Shown here: one piece after another, positions 41,619 through 51,120 of the stretch
Numbering within the stretch: position 1 is the first letter of the stretch
Layout: each line of letters starts with the position of its first letter
Assembly (NCBI RefSeq): GCF_014635705.1
Contig: NZ_BMDI01000001.1
Span: 1,876,008-1,940,007 of the forward strand
Origin: Oxalicibacterium faecigallinarum
Lineage (GTDB): Bacteria > Pseudomonadota > Gammaproteobacteria > Burkholderiales > Burkholderiaceae_D
Direction of reading: 5' to 3'
DNA: 64,000 bases
Program-made: the position numbers and the translations under genes
The notes under the pieces: model-generated
Databases searched by the model: none
Seen by the model: only the letters and a program-made list of their open reading frames with translations
Told to the model about the DNA's origin: nothing

Positions 41619-41744
41619 ATGCGCAAATTTTCAACTATCGGCCTGATCTCTGCCGCCGCCGCGGTAAGTTTTCTGTGCGCAGCGGCCGTGCACAGCGACG
41701 ATCTGCCAGGACACAAAACAATTATTGTCGCGGAATCGCGCTAA
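41619..41744 (+). CDS. small exported peptide, 41 aa
   Basis: ATG 41619 with GGAGA ribosome binding site. The product (MRKFSTIGLISAAAAVSFLC ... HKTIIVAESR) is almost entirely a signal peptide plus about 16 residues of mature chain. A terminator follows. Similar tiny exported peptides ending in I-V-V-A style tails are common in Burkholderiales from memory. Function unknown. Confidence 0.6.
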   Translation: MRKFSTIGLISAAAAVSFLCAAAVHSDDLPGHKTIIVAESR

Positions 41745-41809
41745 GTCGCGTCGCGCAGGGCAAAACGGGAGGAGGGGAGTCAGCACCTGAACAAGCTGAC
41801 CTGAGAAGC

Positions 41810-41839
41810 AAAAACGGCCTGATGATTCAGGCCGTTTTT
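41810..41839. terminator. bidirectional intrinsic terminator
   Basis: AAAACGGCCTGA-TGAT-TCAGGCCGTTTT, between the 41-aa peptide gene (+) and the zinc-ribbon gene (-). Confidence 0.85.
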
Positions 41840-41861
41840 ATTTGTCACGATGCGGCAAGCA

Positions 41862-42086
41862 TCAGTGCGGGACAGGAATCTGTTCTCGCTGATTCCATGC
41901 AGTCACAGCGTTCTGTGCGTTCTTTTGCTCACTTTCGCCACTGAAGTGGGCGGTGTTGTGATGCAGCGCGCATTCATTATTCATGCAATGCACGTAGCTG
42001 TAAGGCAATTCTGATTCGAGATAATGGGCTTGCTTCAGTTCTGCCTTGCCACCGCAGAATGGACATGCTTTCAATGCTTTTTCCAT
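41862..42086 (-). CDS. Lar-like zinc-ribbon protein, 74 aa
   Basis: ATG 42086 with a GAGGAGA ribosome binding site. LKACPFCGGKAELKQ and a second pair of Cys (VHCMNNEC), ending VTAWNQRE, is the pattern of the Lar restriction-alleviation / small zinc-ribbon family common in phages. Lar of the Rac prophage relieves type I restriction. Here it sits among ordinary chromosomal genes with no phage neighbours, so a housekeeping or unknown role is as likely. Confidence 0.7.
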   Translation of the reverse strand: MEKALKACPFCGGKAELKQAHYLESELPYSYVHCMNNECALHHNTAHFSGESEQKNAQNAVTAWNQREQIPVPH

Positions 42087-42267
42087 TGTTTTCTCCTCAT
42101 TTTGTTTGCTTACGCTTCTGGATGAAGTCCTTTGTTGGATCACCTGCAGACGCCAGAGTTCTGTCGTTTCCTCCCGAATAATTTTTTTCCAGTCGCGGAT
42201 GGACTGTCTGATTTTGATTCTAGTACAAAATCAAATGAAATGATTCAGATGATTTTTTTACCGTCTT

Positions 42268-44100
42268 TCATTGCTTGCAAGCCGAACGACTCTCAAACCA
42301 TGGCTGGAACCGCAAGCGCCGGCCATCCACTTGCAGATCGTTGAATTCAGGCGGTATCACCTGATAGCGGCCATCTTGCAAAGACTGCAGCGTGTCTTCA
42401 CACCCGTAGCCAATCTCTACCATGCCGACAGAGCGCCAGAGTCCGCTTTTCTCTTTCTTGAACAGGAATAGACGGGAGACGTTCTTTTCCCCCTCCACCA
42501 GAATTTCCGCAACGCCATCCGCGTCCATGTCAATCAGATGCGCAACACATTGCGCATTGGCGTACCGCAGGCAATCCGGCACCAGGTAGGCATTGCCGCT
42601 GGTATCCCAGTTCGATCCGAGAAAATCCGCCGGCAAATTCTGGCCGGAAGGCAATACACGGATATTGCGTGACCGTGATTGATCGTCGGCAAGTCGTCGA
42701 TTGTCTGTGCGATCCCATTTGTTGGTTTTGGCAAGCGCAGCTTCCGCGCCGTGACGTAGCAGCTCTGCATCAGCGCCTTGCGTGCGTGACTTGAGCTCTT
42801 GTAGCGCAGCATTTCCATAACGCACGCCTTCAAAGCGCAGATAGTGAAAATCGAAATCTGCAACCGGTGTCTTGCCGGCATCCAGCCGTGCCATCTGACT
42901 GTGAACGGACAAGCGTGCCGGATCGGCAATCGGCGAGAACAATGCAAACAGCAGGAACACGACGATAAAGGCAGCGATGATATTCGTATGGGCAATTCGT
43001 GACAGCCACTGCCCTCGCTCACACGCCGCCCACAGATAGCCGATCGCATAGCATGTACCGACCATCAGGCAGGCCACCGCCTTGATACGATCCACGGTCC
43101 ATCCATACTGCTGCACACGCAAGCTGACCGCATGGATTGCGATCACCATCAGCGGCAACAGGGCGACGCAGGCAAGACGTGCACCCATTTTCAGTACGCG
43201 TGCCGTTTCCGGCGCAACGCGCCCGTTCTGGAAGGCAGCGTTGATCAATACGACCAGCAAAGCTGTCGCACCCAGTAGCACCGAGCTGGCGTGCCGTGTC
43301 GCCCATAACGGCTCCAATCCTGCAAAGGGCAAAGACATCAGAAATCCGCCAACGATCAGTACACTGATCGGCAACAGCCAGGACATTAATGTCAGCAATA
43401 ATCCGCGAATGCCTTGCACAATACGTGGCCGCACATCCGTGACATGCAAGGCCGTCGAAAACGCAAACGTCAGCATCGGAATCACAAACCATGGCTGATC
43501 CAGCAGGCTGCGCAGAAAAGACAGCTTGACCAGCATGAAGAGCGATGCCCCCAGCCAGAGAATCAGCCAAAGCACACCAACAAACAGAAGCGAGAACATG
43601 ACTTGTATCGCCAGCTTCCAGGCGACTTCAAAATAAGTGTAATAACGCGCAATGCGCTTTGCGTCTTCCGCAGCAGCCATGACCAGCGCATGTGCAATAA
43701 AGAGTCCGCCTGCCGTCAGAACAATCAGCAAGCCTGACAGTACAAACTTGCTTGGATTGCTGGTATCGGTCAACCCGTTGCCAACATAATCCATGCGCCA
43801 GGCATCGTGCAGCCCCAGCGCAATACAAATCACTGTCGCGGCCAATATCCATTTCCACAAACGACTGCGATCCAGATGGCCGATCGCGGAAGTAAACAAG
43901 ATGGGAACGAACAACAGGCACAATGCGAGCGGCGCCGAGAAATAGGCATTGGTCACCGGCCAGATCGCATGCTTGGTTGCGTAGTACATCGCATACAGCA
44001 AGACGCCCTGCAACAATCCCGTCAGCAATCGCACACGTGCGACTTGCCCGGTTACGAGAGATTTAGGCACGCTGCTTTCAGCATCGGTTGCTATCTGCAT
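42268..44100 (-). CDS. DUF4153 multi-pass membrane protein
   Basis: A 610-residue protein. The first 400 residues contain about ten or eleven hydrophobic segments (for example LLQGVLLYAMYYATKHAIWP and LLLTLMSWLLPISVLIVGGF) typical of the DUF4153 family of inner-membrane proteins. The C-terminal 200 residues are soluble, with a region that looks like repeated strands (CVAHLIDMDADGVAEILVEG) resembling an FG-GAP-like calcium motif. Function unknown. It stands alone between terminators. Confidence 0.8.
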   Translation of the reverse strand: MQIATDAESSVPKSLVTGQVARVRLLTGLLQGVLLYAMYYATKHAIWPVTNAYFSAPLALCLLFVPILFTSAIGHLDRSRLWKWILAATVICIALGLHDAWRMDYVGNGLTDTSNPSKFVLSGLLIVLTAGGLFIAHALVMAAAEDAKRIARYYTYFEVAWKLAIQVMFSLLFVGVLWLILWLGASLFMLVKLSFLRSLLDQPWFVIPMLTFAFSTALHVTDVRPRIVQGIRGLLLTLMSWLLPISVLIVGGFLMSLPFAGLEPLWATRHASSVLLGATALLVVLINAAFQNGRVAPETARVLKMGARLACVALLPLMVIAIHAVSLRVQQYGWTVDRIKAVACLMVGTCYAIGYLWAACERGQWLSRIAHTNIIAAFIVVFLLFALFSPIADPARLSVHSQMARLDAGKTPVADFDFHYLRFEGVRYGNAALQELKSRTQGADAELLRHGAEAALAKTNKWDRTDNRRLADDQSRSRNIRVLPSGQNLPADFLGSNWDTSGNAYLVPDCLRYANAQCVAHLIDMDADGVAEILVEGEKNVSRLFLFKKEKSGLWRSVGMVEIGYGCEDTLQSLQDGRYQVIPPEFNDLQVDGRRLRFQPWFESRSACKQ

Positions 44101-44203
44101 GAAGTTTTCCCTGAAGTATCCGACGTCCGGCGCATTGCATATACGTCATACGGCGGTCACATTGATCTTCTAGACTGTCGCAAAACGACGAATCATGGAG
44201 TTT

Positions 44204-44238
44204 GCCCGTCACCGGTAACGGTCGACGGGCTTTTTTTT
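44204..44238 (+). terminator. strong plus-strand terminator without a plus-strand gene
   Basis: Stem GCCCGTC / GACGGGC followed by eight T. Both flanking genes are on the minus strand, so this ends an unannotated plus-strand transcript or is coincidental. Confidence 0.6.
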
Positions 44239-44254
44239 GCACACGTCCTTGCAT

Positions 44255-44278
44255 GCAAAACGGCCGCTTGCGCGGCCG
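44255..44278 (-). terminator. terminator of the asparaginase-like gene
   Basis: On the minus strand CGGCCGC-GCAA-GCGGCCG followed by TTTTGC, 21 bp after the stop at 44299. Confidence 0.7.
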
Positions 44279-44298
44279 TCTGTTGACGGGAAATGGTT

Positions 44299-44784
44299 TC
44301 AGGTCGTTTCAAACACGCCTTCCACACGATTCTTCCGTACGTTGTCCCACGTGAAGATCTTGGCATTCATGGCGATGTACACGCCATGCGGTAACGCTTG
44401 TGCAATGCCGCAGGCAAATCCGAAATTGAACAGCGCATCGGAATGCTGCACCTCATAAGGAATCATCGCGCCAGTCAGCACAATCGTTTTGCGTAATTGG
44501 GCAGCACCCAGCACTGCCGCGGTTTCCTTCATCGTGTCGGTGCCGTGCACGACCACAATGCTCTTTTCATCGGCACGCAAGCATGAGGCAGAGATGCGCT
44601 GCCGATCGGCGTCGTGCATATCCAGCGAATCGAGGAAAGGCAGTTGCTCCAGCTGGATCGGCACCGTAATACGCGCGCGTCGAATGATCTCTGGCAAGTG
44701 ACCATTGCCGAACGTCAGCTTGCCTGACAATTCATCATAATGTTTGTCGAAGGTGCCACCTGTCGCAATGATACGCAGAGCCAT
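44299..44784 (-). CDS. asparaginase-domain protein, single-domain form
   Basis: A 161-residue protein with the N-terminal asparaginase signature ATGGTFDKHY, then VVVHGTDTMKETAAVL and VLTGAMIPYE. Full-length type I/II asparaginases are about 330 residues with a second domain; here the protein stops after the first. The catalytic threonines (in GGTFD and HGTDTM) are present. Short forms like this occur in proteobacteria and are intact genes, not truncations, as far as I know. Activity uncertain. Confidence 0.82.
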   Translation of the reverse strand: MALRIIATGGTFDKHYDELSGKLTFGNGHLPEIIRRARITVPIQLEQLPFLDSLDMHDADRQRISASCLRADEKSIVVVHGTDTMKETAAVLGAAQLRKTIVLTGAMIPYEVQHSDALFNFGFACGIAQALPHGVYIAMNAKIFTWDNVRKNRVEGVFETT

Positions 44785-44884
44785 GAGATCACACGTTGGA
44801 GTGAAGATTGAATTGTTACATCATAGCGCGAGTTTATGGCACGCGAAAGAAACCTTTACTTATCAGCACATAAGCAGAACAGCA

Positions 44885-44921
44885 TAAGAAAGCGGCTGCA
44901 GAACATTTGTCCTGCAGCCGC
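44885..44921 (-). terminator. terminator of the sensor-CheW gene
   Basis: Stem GCGGCTGCAG / CTGCAGCCGC; on the minus strand it is followed by TTTCTTATG. Confidence 0.65.
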
Positions 44922-44956
44922 TGTGTTTGTTCCCTGCCTTGACCTCTTCAGCAGAT

Positions 44957-47515
44957 TCAGGCCGCCATTTTCATGGATGCATCGATCGGAATTTCTTCAT
45001 TGTTCAATACTGCAAACAAATGATCGATGTTGACTGCCTGGATCAGCAGCTCACCGCGATTGGCCTGAATGACGTGGGTGACCAGCATGCCGGTGTCGGG
45101 CGCAGCAAGTGGCGTTGGCGTGATCTGCGATGCCTGGAATTCCGGCACGCCATGCAACTCGCTCACCAGCAAACCGATGCTCTTGTTGCCGCGCTTGACG
45201 ATCACCACCTGGCTGGCACTGTTGATCTCGGACTCGTAGCCACGCATCAGATGGCCCAGATCGAAGACCCAGACGAAGCGCTTGCCTTCGTCTTCGTGAC
45301 GCAATGCCATGATACCGATGCGTTCCGGACGACTGCCCATCGACATTGGCGAAACTTCTGATGCCGGCAAGGCTTCGGAAACATATTCGGCTTCCAGTGC
45401 GAACAGCGAACCATCGACGAAGAAGGTCGCAAATTCGCGTCCCGGTGGCGCGCCAAGATCCACCTCGAGCGTGGTGTTGACGGCCTTGCTGTTGGCCGAT
45501 TGCTGGCGTTCTTCACCAAACTGCTTGTAGACCACGGCAATCACATCTTCCACGTAGCCATCCGACGTCTTGAATTCGCGGTAACCATGCGAAACCGTTG
45601 CACCCAGTGTCGCGTAATGCCCGTCGTGAATCACGATGCGCGATGCGCTTTCGCCATTCTTCATGGCCAGCAGTGCCGGATCGATCTCGAGAACATCACC
45701 GACCGGACGCGTTGCATCCGTGCTGGAGATAATGCGGCCCGTGCGATCAACAAACAGGGCGCTCACATCCGATTTGTCGCCGATCGCGCCTTTGAGCATG
45801 GCGGCAAACTCAGGCTCGGAATCGAACACGATGCCGATACCGCCAACGATGCGCATCTCGTTATCCGGATGACGGATCGCCGCGTGATACACGTATGTCG
45901 GACGATTGCCATACAGCGTTGTCGGCTCGAATGGGGTGACGGTGTACTGCTGATCATTGGACAAGCCCCGTACACGCATCAGCGTTTCTTCATCGATCAT
46001 CGAACCCACCACATCCAGACCATCTTCCTTGAAGTCGGTACTGGCGATAATCACACCATCGTCGTCATAGATGAAGATGCGGGTGTAGACGGTGTAGAGC
46101 GAATTGATATAACCGAGGATTTCGTTCAGACGTGCCAGCGTCTCCGGCGATTTGTGCGGATCGGCCAGCGCGCTTTGCAGTTCCGGCGTCAGCGCCCACC
46201 AGCGGCAATCATCCGAGCGCTCGTACAAGTTGCGATCCAGCAGATCGACCATCAGGTGTGAAACAAATTCGGCATCACTCAGATTGGCCGACAATACCGT
46301 TTCGTACAGATCACGGATCGACTGCGCAAACAGTTCATTGCTCCGAGCGCCGGTTTCACTGATCTGTTCCAGAATCGTCTTGAGTTTGAGCAGCTCGCCG
46401 TTCTGGCCAGCCGTCATGACCTGACCGTTCCAGACCACGCGACGAATGGTTTCTGCCGCTTGCATGATTTCAAACAGCGGCGGGCAGAATGACTGTGCAT
46501 GCGACAACAGGCCTTCAGCCGTTCTCTCATCGAGCTTGGTCAGCGCATTCGATATCTTGCCTGAGAATCCCAGTTCAACCGGAATCATGACCTGACCCTG
46601 CCACCCGGTTGGCCCCGGATAGCCCTGGTAACCTGCCGAGGAGAAGGTGCGCACCAGATACTCACGACCGCCATAGACCATCAGTTGCGGGCTGGCGGCA
46701 CGATTGACCGGCACCGCGGCACCTGGTGGAATCCAGAGCGGGTCCGCACTGGCGATCACACGATTGCGGCCATCCAGCAGCAGCATGTTGGAGCGCAAGG
46801 CCGGATCCCGATGCGACTGGAAAATACCGGCCATCTCGTGCTCAAAGTTGAAGCACAGGCACAGCACACCGACCACGGCATTGGTATCCGGATGATGCAT
46901 GCGGCGTGAATAGATCAGCGCCTCCTTCTTGCCCGGACGTAAATCCGTCGCGCGGAAGGTTTCGACATAGGTATCGGATGCCAGCGTCTCTGCCAGCAGC
47001 GAGTCGGTCGTACCTTCGATCGGCGTTGACTCATCAATCTGCACCAGCACGTTCCCGGCCGTATCAAGCAGAATGATTTCGTCGTAAACCGTGTACTTGT
47101 TGCGATAGGCGCGCAGACGCGCACGAATCATGTCGTCGTTTTCATGCAGACCGGCGACAAAGGTACACAACTCCTTATCCGTCGCCAGAAAGCCGACATC
47201 GGCCGTTCGTTCGAACAGGTTACGCACGACGATATCGATGACGTACTGTGCCTTGGTACCGATTTCGTCGAGTACACTGCCGACTTTTTCGCTGACCAGA
47301 CTGGTCACCAGTTCTTCTTCCAGCCGGTTGAAGCCGGCGCGCGTGGCGGCCATGGTCGGCAGGATGGCCTTGGCTTCGACCGGGCAGTTCATCTTGGCGG
47401 AGGCTTCGATCATCCGCCACATGGTGTTGAGTTCCCGCAAGGACTGTTCGCAACGGCTGACGTCGCGCATATACGGTAAGAAGGTATCGATTTGGAGGTC
47501 GGTATGATTGGTCAT
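44957..47515 (-). CDS. soluble double-Cache-like sensor with C-terminal CheW domain
   Basis: An 852-residue protein. Two PAS/Cache-like sensor regions are visible: DEIILLDTAGNVLVQIDEST with VVGVLCLCFNFEHEMAGIF (about 140-250) and RIFIYDDDGVIIASTDFKED with SALFVDRTGRIISSTDATRP (about 460-640). The last 140 residues form a CheW domain (FATFFVDGSLFALEAEYVSE, QVVIVKRGNKSIGLLVSELH). No signal peptide or membrane helix is seen, so it should be cytoplasmic. It may recruit CheA to a soluble sensor. No other chemotaxis gene is adjacent. ATG 47515 is the start with GGAGAA upstream. Confidence 0.82.
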   Translation of the reverse strand: MTNHTDLQIDTFLPYMRDVSRCEQSLRELNTMWRMIEASAKMNCPVEAKAILPTMAATRAGFNRLEEELVTSLVSEKVGSVLDEIGTKAQYVIDIVVRNLFERTADVGFLATDKELCTFVAGLHENDDMIRARLRAYRNKYTVYDEIILLDTAGNVLVQIDESTPIEGTTDSLLAETLASDTYVETFRATDLRPGKKEALIYSRRMHHPDTNAVVGVLCLCFNFEHEMAGIFQSHRDPALRSNMLLLDGRNRVIASADPLWIPPGAAVPVNRAASPQLMVYGGREYLVRTFSSAGYQGYPGPTGWQGQVMIPVELGFSGKISNALTKLDERTAEGLLSHAQSFCPPLFEIMQAAETIRRVVWNGQVMTAGQNGELLKLKTILEQISETGARSNELFAQSIRDLYETVLSANLSDAEFVSHLMVDLLDRNLYERSDDCRWWALTPELQSALADPHKSPETLARLNEILGYINSLYTVYTRIFIYDDDGVIIASTDFKEDGLDVVGSMIDEETLMRVRGLSNDQQYTVTPFEPTTLYGNRPTYVYHAAIRHPDNEMRIVGGIGIVFDSEPEFAAMLKGAIGDKSDVSALFVDRTGRIISSTDATRPVGDVLEIDPALLAMKNGESASRIVIHDGHYATLGATVSHGYREFKTSDGYVEDVIAVVYKQFGEERQQSANSKAVNTTLEVDLGAPPGREFATFFVDGSLFALEAEYVSEALPASEVSPMSMGSRPERIGIMALRHEDEGKRFVWVFDLGHLMRGYESEINSASQVVIVKRGNKSIGLLVSELHGVPEFQASQITPTPLAAPDTGMLVTHVIQANRGELLIQAVNIDHLFAVLNNEEIPIDASMKMAA

Positions 47516-47827
47516 GGCGTTTTCTCCAAGAGGGTTATTTTGGTGCAGCGTGGCATTTGTCTTGGAAGTGCAGCATCGTAAACCACGCGTCGCTTACAGT
47601 AGGAATTAGCAAGGAACAGGCCATTGATTTCCTTATGGAAATATCAATTTCTGTCGTAAAAAGACACACTTAGCCTGTTTTCTGTAACCTTCTTGCGTTG
47701 TTTTGGTTTGCCCATGCACACTCAGATTTTTAGCGCACCAAATTAGGGCGAGCGATTTCAGCCTTGCAACCGGCAACGACAAATCGCTTACACTATCAGT
47801 CGCTTTGCATTCCCCATTTGTTGATTC
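47516..47827. other. 312-bp divergent promoter region
   Basis: Between the sensor-CheW gene (-) and a hypothetical gene (+). No gene or repeat of note seen. Confidence 0.4.
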
Positions 47828-48613
47828 ATGAAACCGATTGCTCCCGGCACCGTCATCTTTCATCGCCATCGCGGTTATGGCGTAATTACGGCCGTCAATT
47901 TGCTGACCGGGTGGATTTCCGCACGGTTTGGTAACGAGATGCGGGCGCTGGATCTGAATCTGTCAACGGATGAAGTGCAGCATGCCGATGGTGAACCGAT
48001 TCTGTTTCGCCGCACGCCACCCGATCCGATGCCGCATGCGCGACTGATGGGAATGGTGCGGCAACTGCATCGCGCCGGCTATCAGCGCCTGTATCTGTAC
48101 AGCTGGCCCAAACCGTCCGGTCTGCACTGGCGCTGGCACTTGTTTGCCGGTCCGCGCAACTGGATGGAACGTCCGTGGCGCGAAGGCTGGTATGGCTCGG
48201 GAGCCGATTACATCTTCAATCCGGTGATGGGTTGGGGCGATTCGCCCGGTGAAACAACCGAAGAGCTGGCCAGCACACTGGCGCAGTTTGATCCGACGGG
48301 ACTGGCACAAGCACTCGGTCGTGATGAGGATCACACGCTATGGTTTGAAACGGTGTGTGAGGCACTGCTGCCCGATTACACTTTCTCGCTGGGCTGGGAC
48401 AAGCACGACGGACCGATTCCCGATTCGCTGCCCATCATTCCGATCCGGCGCGGCGTACCGCCTTATGCAGGACCACCCTTGCCATGGCCGCCAGGCTGGG
48501 CAAAATTATGGGTTGCCACCCATCTGGCTTCGACCACGGCTACGCTGCTGCCGAAGACAAAAACGGATGCTAAAAAAGGTCCGGCTGGCGCCCCATCCGA
48601 CGCCGTGCGTTGA
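47828..48613 (+). CDS. conserved hypothetical protein, 261 aa
   Basis: A soluble protein starting MKPIAPGTVIFHRHRGYGVI, an N-terminal stretch that resembles a small SH3-like barrel. The central part is rich in aromatic residues and Pro (LYLYSWPKPSGLHWRWHLFA, GPRNWMERPWREGWYGSGAD). I recall proteins of this type in Burkholderiales with no known function. The last 44 bp overlap the convergent MOSC gene. Confidence 0.7.
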   Translation: MKPIAPGTVIFHRHRGYGVITAVNLLTGWISARFGNEMRALDLNLSTDEVQHADGEPILFRRTPPDPMPHARLMGMVRQLHRAGYQRLYLYSWPKPSGLHWRWHLFAGPRNWMERPWREGWYGSGADYIFNPVMGWGDSPGETTEELASTLAQFDPTGLAQALGRDEDHTLWFETVCEALLPDYTFSLGWDKHDGPIPDSLPIIPIRRGVPPYAGPPLPWPPGWAKLWVATHLASTTATLLPKTKTDAKKGPAGAPSDAVR

Positions 48614-49169
48614 ACGTCGCGACCGTTTCCTCACGCGGACCAGGAATCAGAGTGATCGCATCGTTGGCGGCCACACGACCTTCCTGCAATACCTTCAGAT
48701 AAAAACCCGTATAGCCACTGTGCAGCATCAGCTTGGCAGCCTTGCCAAAACCCATGCGTATGGTGAACTTGAAGCAGGGCTCACGCGGCTCGGTGACTTC
48801 CAGCAGCGCCTCTCCAATCTGCAGGCGATCACCAATCCAGACCTGATCTTCCAGCAAACCCGCAATCGTCAGGTTTTCTGCGAATGCACCATGCGGCATG
48901 ACATCATCGCGTTGCAGATGCATGCGGCGCTGTTCCTGCCAGTAGGGATAATGCTCCACGGGATAGGCATAAACCGCCTTGTCGATGCCGCCATGTACAT
49001 CACGATTGGCCTGCTCGTCCCCAGTCAGCCCGGTACGCGTAATCTGTACTGCACCGGCAACGGCACGCTTGTCGTATGCGCTCGGGATACGACGAAAACC
49101 TTCCTCTGTGTCATTGACCAGCAAACTGCCGACAGTCGCCACATTCACACTGAGTAACCGGATCGTCAT
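48570..49169 (-). CDS. MOSC-domain protein (YiiM-like)
   Basis: A 199-residue protein with the MOSC signature: GLTGDEQANRDVHGGIDKAV, YPVEHYPYW, GAFAENLT and the conserved cysteine in TEPREPCFKF. YiiM-like MOSC proteins use molybdenum cofactor to reduce N-hydroxylated compounds. Its start overlaps the stop of the dehydrogenase gene upstream (4 bp), so they form an operon. Its 3' end overlaps the convergent gene at 48570-48613. Confidence 0.88.
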   Translation of the reverse strand: MTIRLLSVNVATVGSLLVNDTEEGFRRIPSAYDKRAVAGAVQITRTGLTGDEQANRDVHGGIDKAVYAYPVEHYPYWQEQRRMHLQRDDVMPHGAFAENLTIAGLLEDQVWIGDRLQIGEALLEVTEPREPCFKFTIRMGFGKAAKLMLHSGYTGFYLKVLQEGRVAANDAITLIPGPREETVATFNARRRMGRQPDLF

Positions 49170-50140
49170 GGCTTCAGCACATTCTTTGGTGAGCCTGCCG
49201 TGTAATCGAGAATGTTCTGGAAGGCGCTACGGAAGTACAGCTCATAGCTATCCTTTTCCACATAACCCAGATGCGGTGTCGCAATCACGTTTTCCATCCG
49301 CAGCAACGGGGAGGCGGGCAATAAAGGCTCGCTCTCGAATACATCGAGCGCAGCAAAGCCCGGATGTCCATTCTGCAAGGCAGACACCAGCGCATCCGGC
49401 GCAACCAGCTCGGCACGACTGGTGTTGACAAAGATGGCATCGGCTTTCATGCGCGCCAGATCCTCTGCCGTGACGATGCCGCGCGTATGGTCATTCAGAC
49501 GCAGATGCAGACTCAGGACGCCTGCTTCTGCGAAGAATGCTTCGCGCGAGTCGGCAACGCGCATGCCGTCCTGTACGGCAGCGGCCTGACTGCTTTCACT
49601 GCCCCAGATCAACACATCCATACCGAATGCCTTGCCGTACGCGGCGACCTGCCGGCCGATGCGCCCGTACCCCCAGATTGCCAGCGTGCGCCCCTTGAGG
49701 CTGCGCCCCAGAGTATTCTTCTCCCATGACATGGATGCGGTCTGCCACAGGCCATCCTTCAGATTGTTGATGTAATGCGGCAGCTTGCGCATGGCACTCA
49801 TGATCAGTGCCCAGGTCAGTTCGGCCGGTGCGGTAGGATCACCCACGCCTTCGGTAATCGTGATGCCACATTCGGCCGCGGTCACCAGATCGATGTGGCC
49901 GGACACCTTGCCGGTCTGGGCGATCAGTTTGAGATTCGGCAAACGGGTAAGCAGGGCACGTGCAAGCGGTGTACGTTCACGAATCAGTACCAGTGCATCG
50001 AACGGTGCAAGGCGAATGGCCAGTTGTCCGGCACCGCGCGCACTATTGGTAAAGACTTTGACCTCATGCCCGTCGAGCATGGAGAAACAATCAAGTCGAC
50101 GCACGACATCCTGATAGTCGTCGAGAATCGCAATCTTCAT
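49166..50140 (-). CDS. D-2-hydroxyacid dehydrogenase family protein
   Basis: A 324-residue enzyme with a Rossmann motif IWGYGRIGRQVAAYGKAFGM and the catalytic pattern of the family: Arg in SLHLRLNDHT region, Glu in DVFESEPLLP and His in IATPHLGYVE. It should reduce or oxidise a 2-hydroxy acid with NAD(P). Substrate unknown. Co-transcribed with the MOSC gene (4-bp overlap). Confidence 0.88.
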   Translation of the reverse strand: MKIAILDDYQDVVRRLDCFSMLDGHEVKVFTNSARGAGQLAIRLAPFDALVLIRERTPLARALLTRLPNLKLIAQTGKVSGHIDLVTAAECGITITEGVGDPTAPAELTWALIMSAMRKLPHYINNLKDGLWQTASMSWEKNTLGRSLKGRTLAIWGYGRIGRQVAAYGKAFGMDVLIWGSESSQAAAVQDGMRVADSREAFFAEAGVLSLHLRLNDHTRGIVTAEDLARMKADAIFVNTSRAELVAPDALVSALQNGHPGFAALDVFESEPLLPASPLLRMENVIATPHLGYVEKDSYELYFRSAFQNILDYTAGSPKNVLKP

Positions 50141-50240
50141 CTACCACTCCGCTGCATTGTCATTGTTGGAAAGAGGTGATTTGTCGGTGACAAACCAGCC
50201 TGCATTATCCGCCAGACGCAGCGAACGTGTATGCGCCTTA

Positions 50241-50495
50241 TCAGGCCTGCATGGTTGAAGAGGAAAGCGACGCGTCACCCTGGGTTGCAGCACGTACTTC
50301 CTGCCGTGCTGCAACGCGTGCACGAATGCGCTCCCACAATTTGTCGTGCAAGGGCAACAAGGCGACATTGCAGATTGGCTCCACCACGGCCGCCACCCCA
50401 CCCAATGCGAGCGAACCGGTGAAGGCGTACATCACGGCAAACGCCACACCCATATGCATGCCAACCTGACTGACTGTTCTTGCTGCGGTAACCAT
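50241..50495 (-). CDS. DUF2061 membrane protein, 84 aa
   Basis: ATG 50495 with AAGGAGCAG ribosome binding site. Two membrane segments (VGMHMGVAFAVMYAFTGSLA and GGVAAVVEPICNVALLPLHD) with the P-I-C-N motif are typical of DUF2061 proteins. The tail (EVRAATQGDASLSSS) is cytoplasmic or disordered. Function unknown. Confidence 0.82.
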   Translation of the reverse strand: MVTAARTVSQVGMHMGVAFAVMYAFTGSLALGGVAAVVEPICNVALLPLHDKLWERIRARVAARQEVRAATQGDASLSSSTMQA

Positions 50496-50647
50496 AATGA
50501 CTGCTCCTTGATTTTGCGAAGTCCAATGAGTCAAAGAATAATCATTCTCATTTGTTGCGGCTAATTGATTTATTCAAAAATAAGCATAGAGCCTTGCTAT
50601 GCGCGGGCGTAGAATCAATCCAAAAGGCTTACAACCGAGACACCATC

Positions 50648-51079
50648 GTGCAGCATCGTTTCCTCGCTCCCCTCATCGTTCCGTGGCGCTTTATGCGTCA
50701 TTCGGCACATCTGCTGTGGGCGATGCAAACCCGCGAGCGACTTCGCCTGTGGCGCGAGATGCACGAGGTGCGTGGATTGTTGCCCTTGCTGATGAAACAG
50801 CGCAATGGCTATCGCTGGACCGAACTTGATCGTCGCCGTATCCGTGTACACGTGCGCAAGCTGGTGGAGCTGAGTCCTTACATGGTCCTGTTTGTTGCAC
50901 CGGGTGGCTTCTTCATGCTGCCGCTGTTGGTGTGGTGGCTGGATCGGCGTCATCCTGCACATTTGCAGGTGCTTGCCGCACCTGCCGTCACGTTGACGAC
51001 CGCCGGGGAAGATGCGCCTGCGCAGACTGTGGAGGCGGTTGTGGTGATCATGCCCGCCACGCAAGCGGAAAAATCTTGA
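50648..51079 (+). CDS. LETM1-like small membrane protein
   Basis: A protein of about 143 residues with LPLLMKQRNGYRWTELDRRR, LVELSPYMVLFVAPGGFFML and PLLVWWLDRR. The helix-PGG-membrane segment is reminiscent of the LETM1 ribosome-binding core found in some bacterial membrane proteins. The start is uncertain: GTG 50648 follows a GAGAC element; the frame is open back to TTG 50552. Function unknown. Confidence 0.6.
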   Translation: MQHRFLAPLIVPWRFMRHSAHLLWAMQTRERLRLWREMHEVRGLLPLLMKQRNGYRWTELDRRRIRVHVRKLVELSPYMVLFVAPGGFFMLPLLVWWLDRRHPAHLQVLAAPAVTLTTAGEDAPAQTVEAVVVIMPATQAEKS

Positions 51080-51120
51080 GCGCGCGCAGCGCACGCCCGT
51101 TCAATCCGGTTTGATAACCG

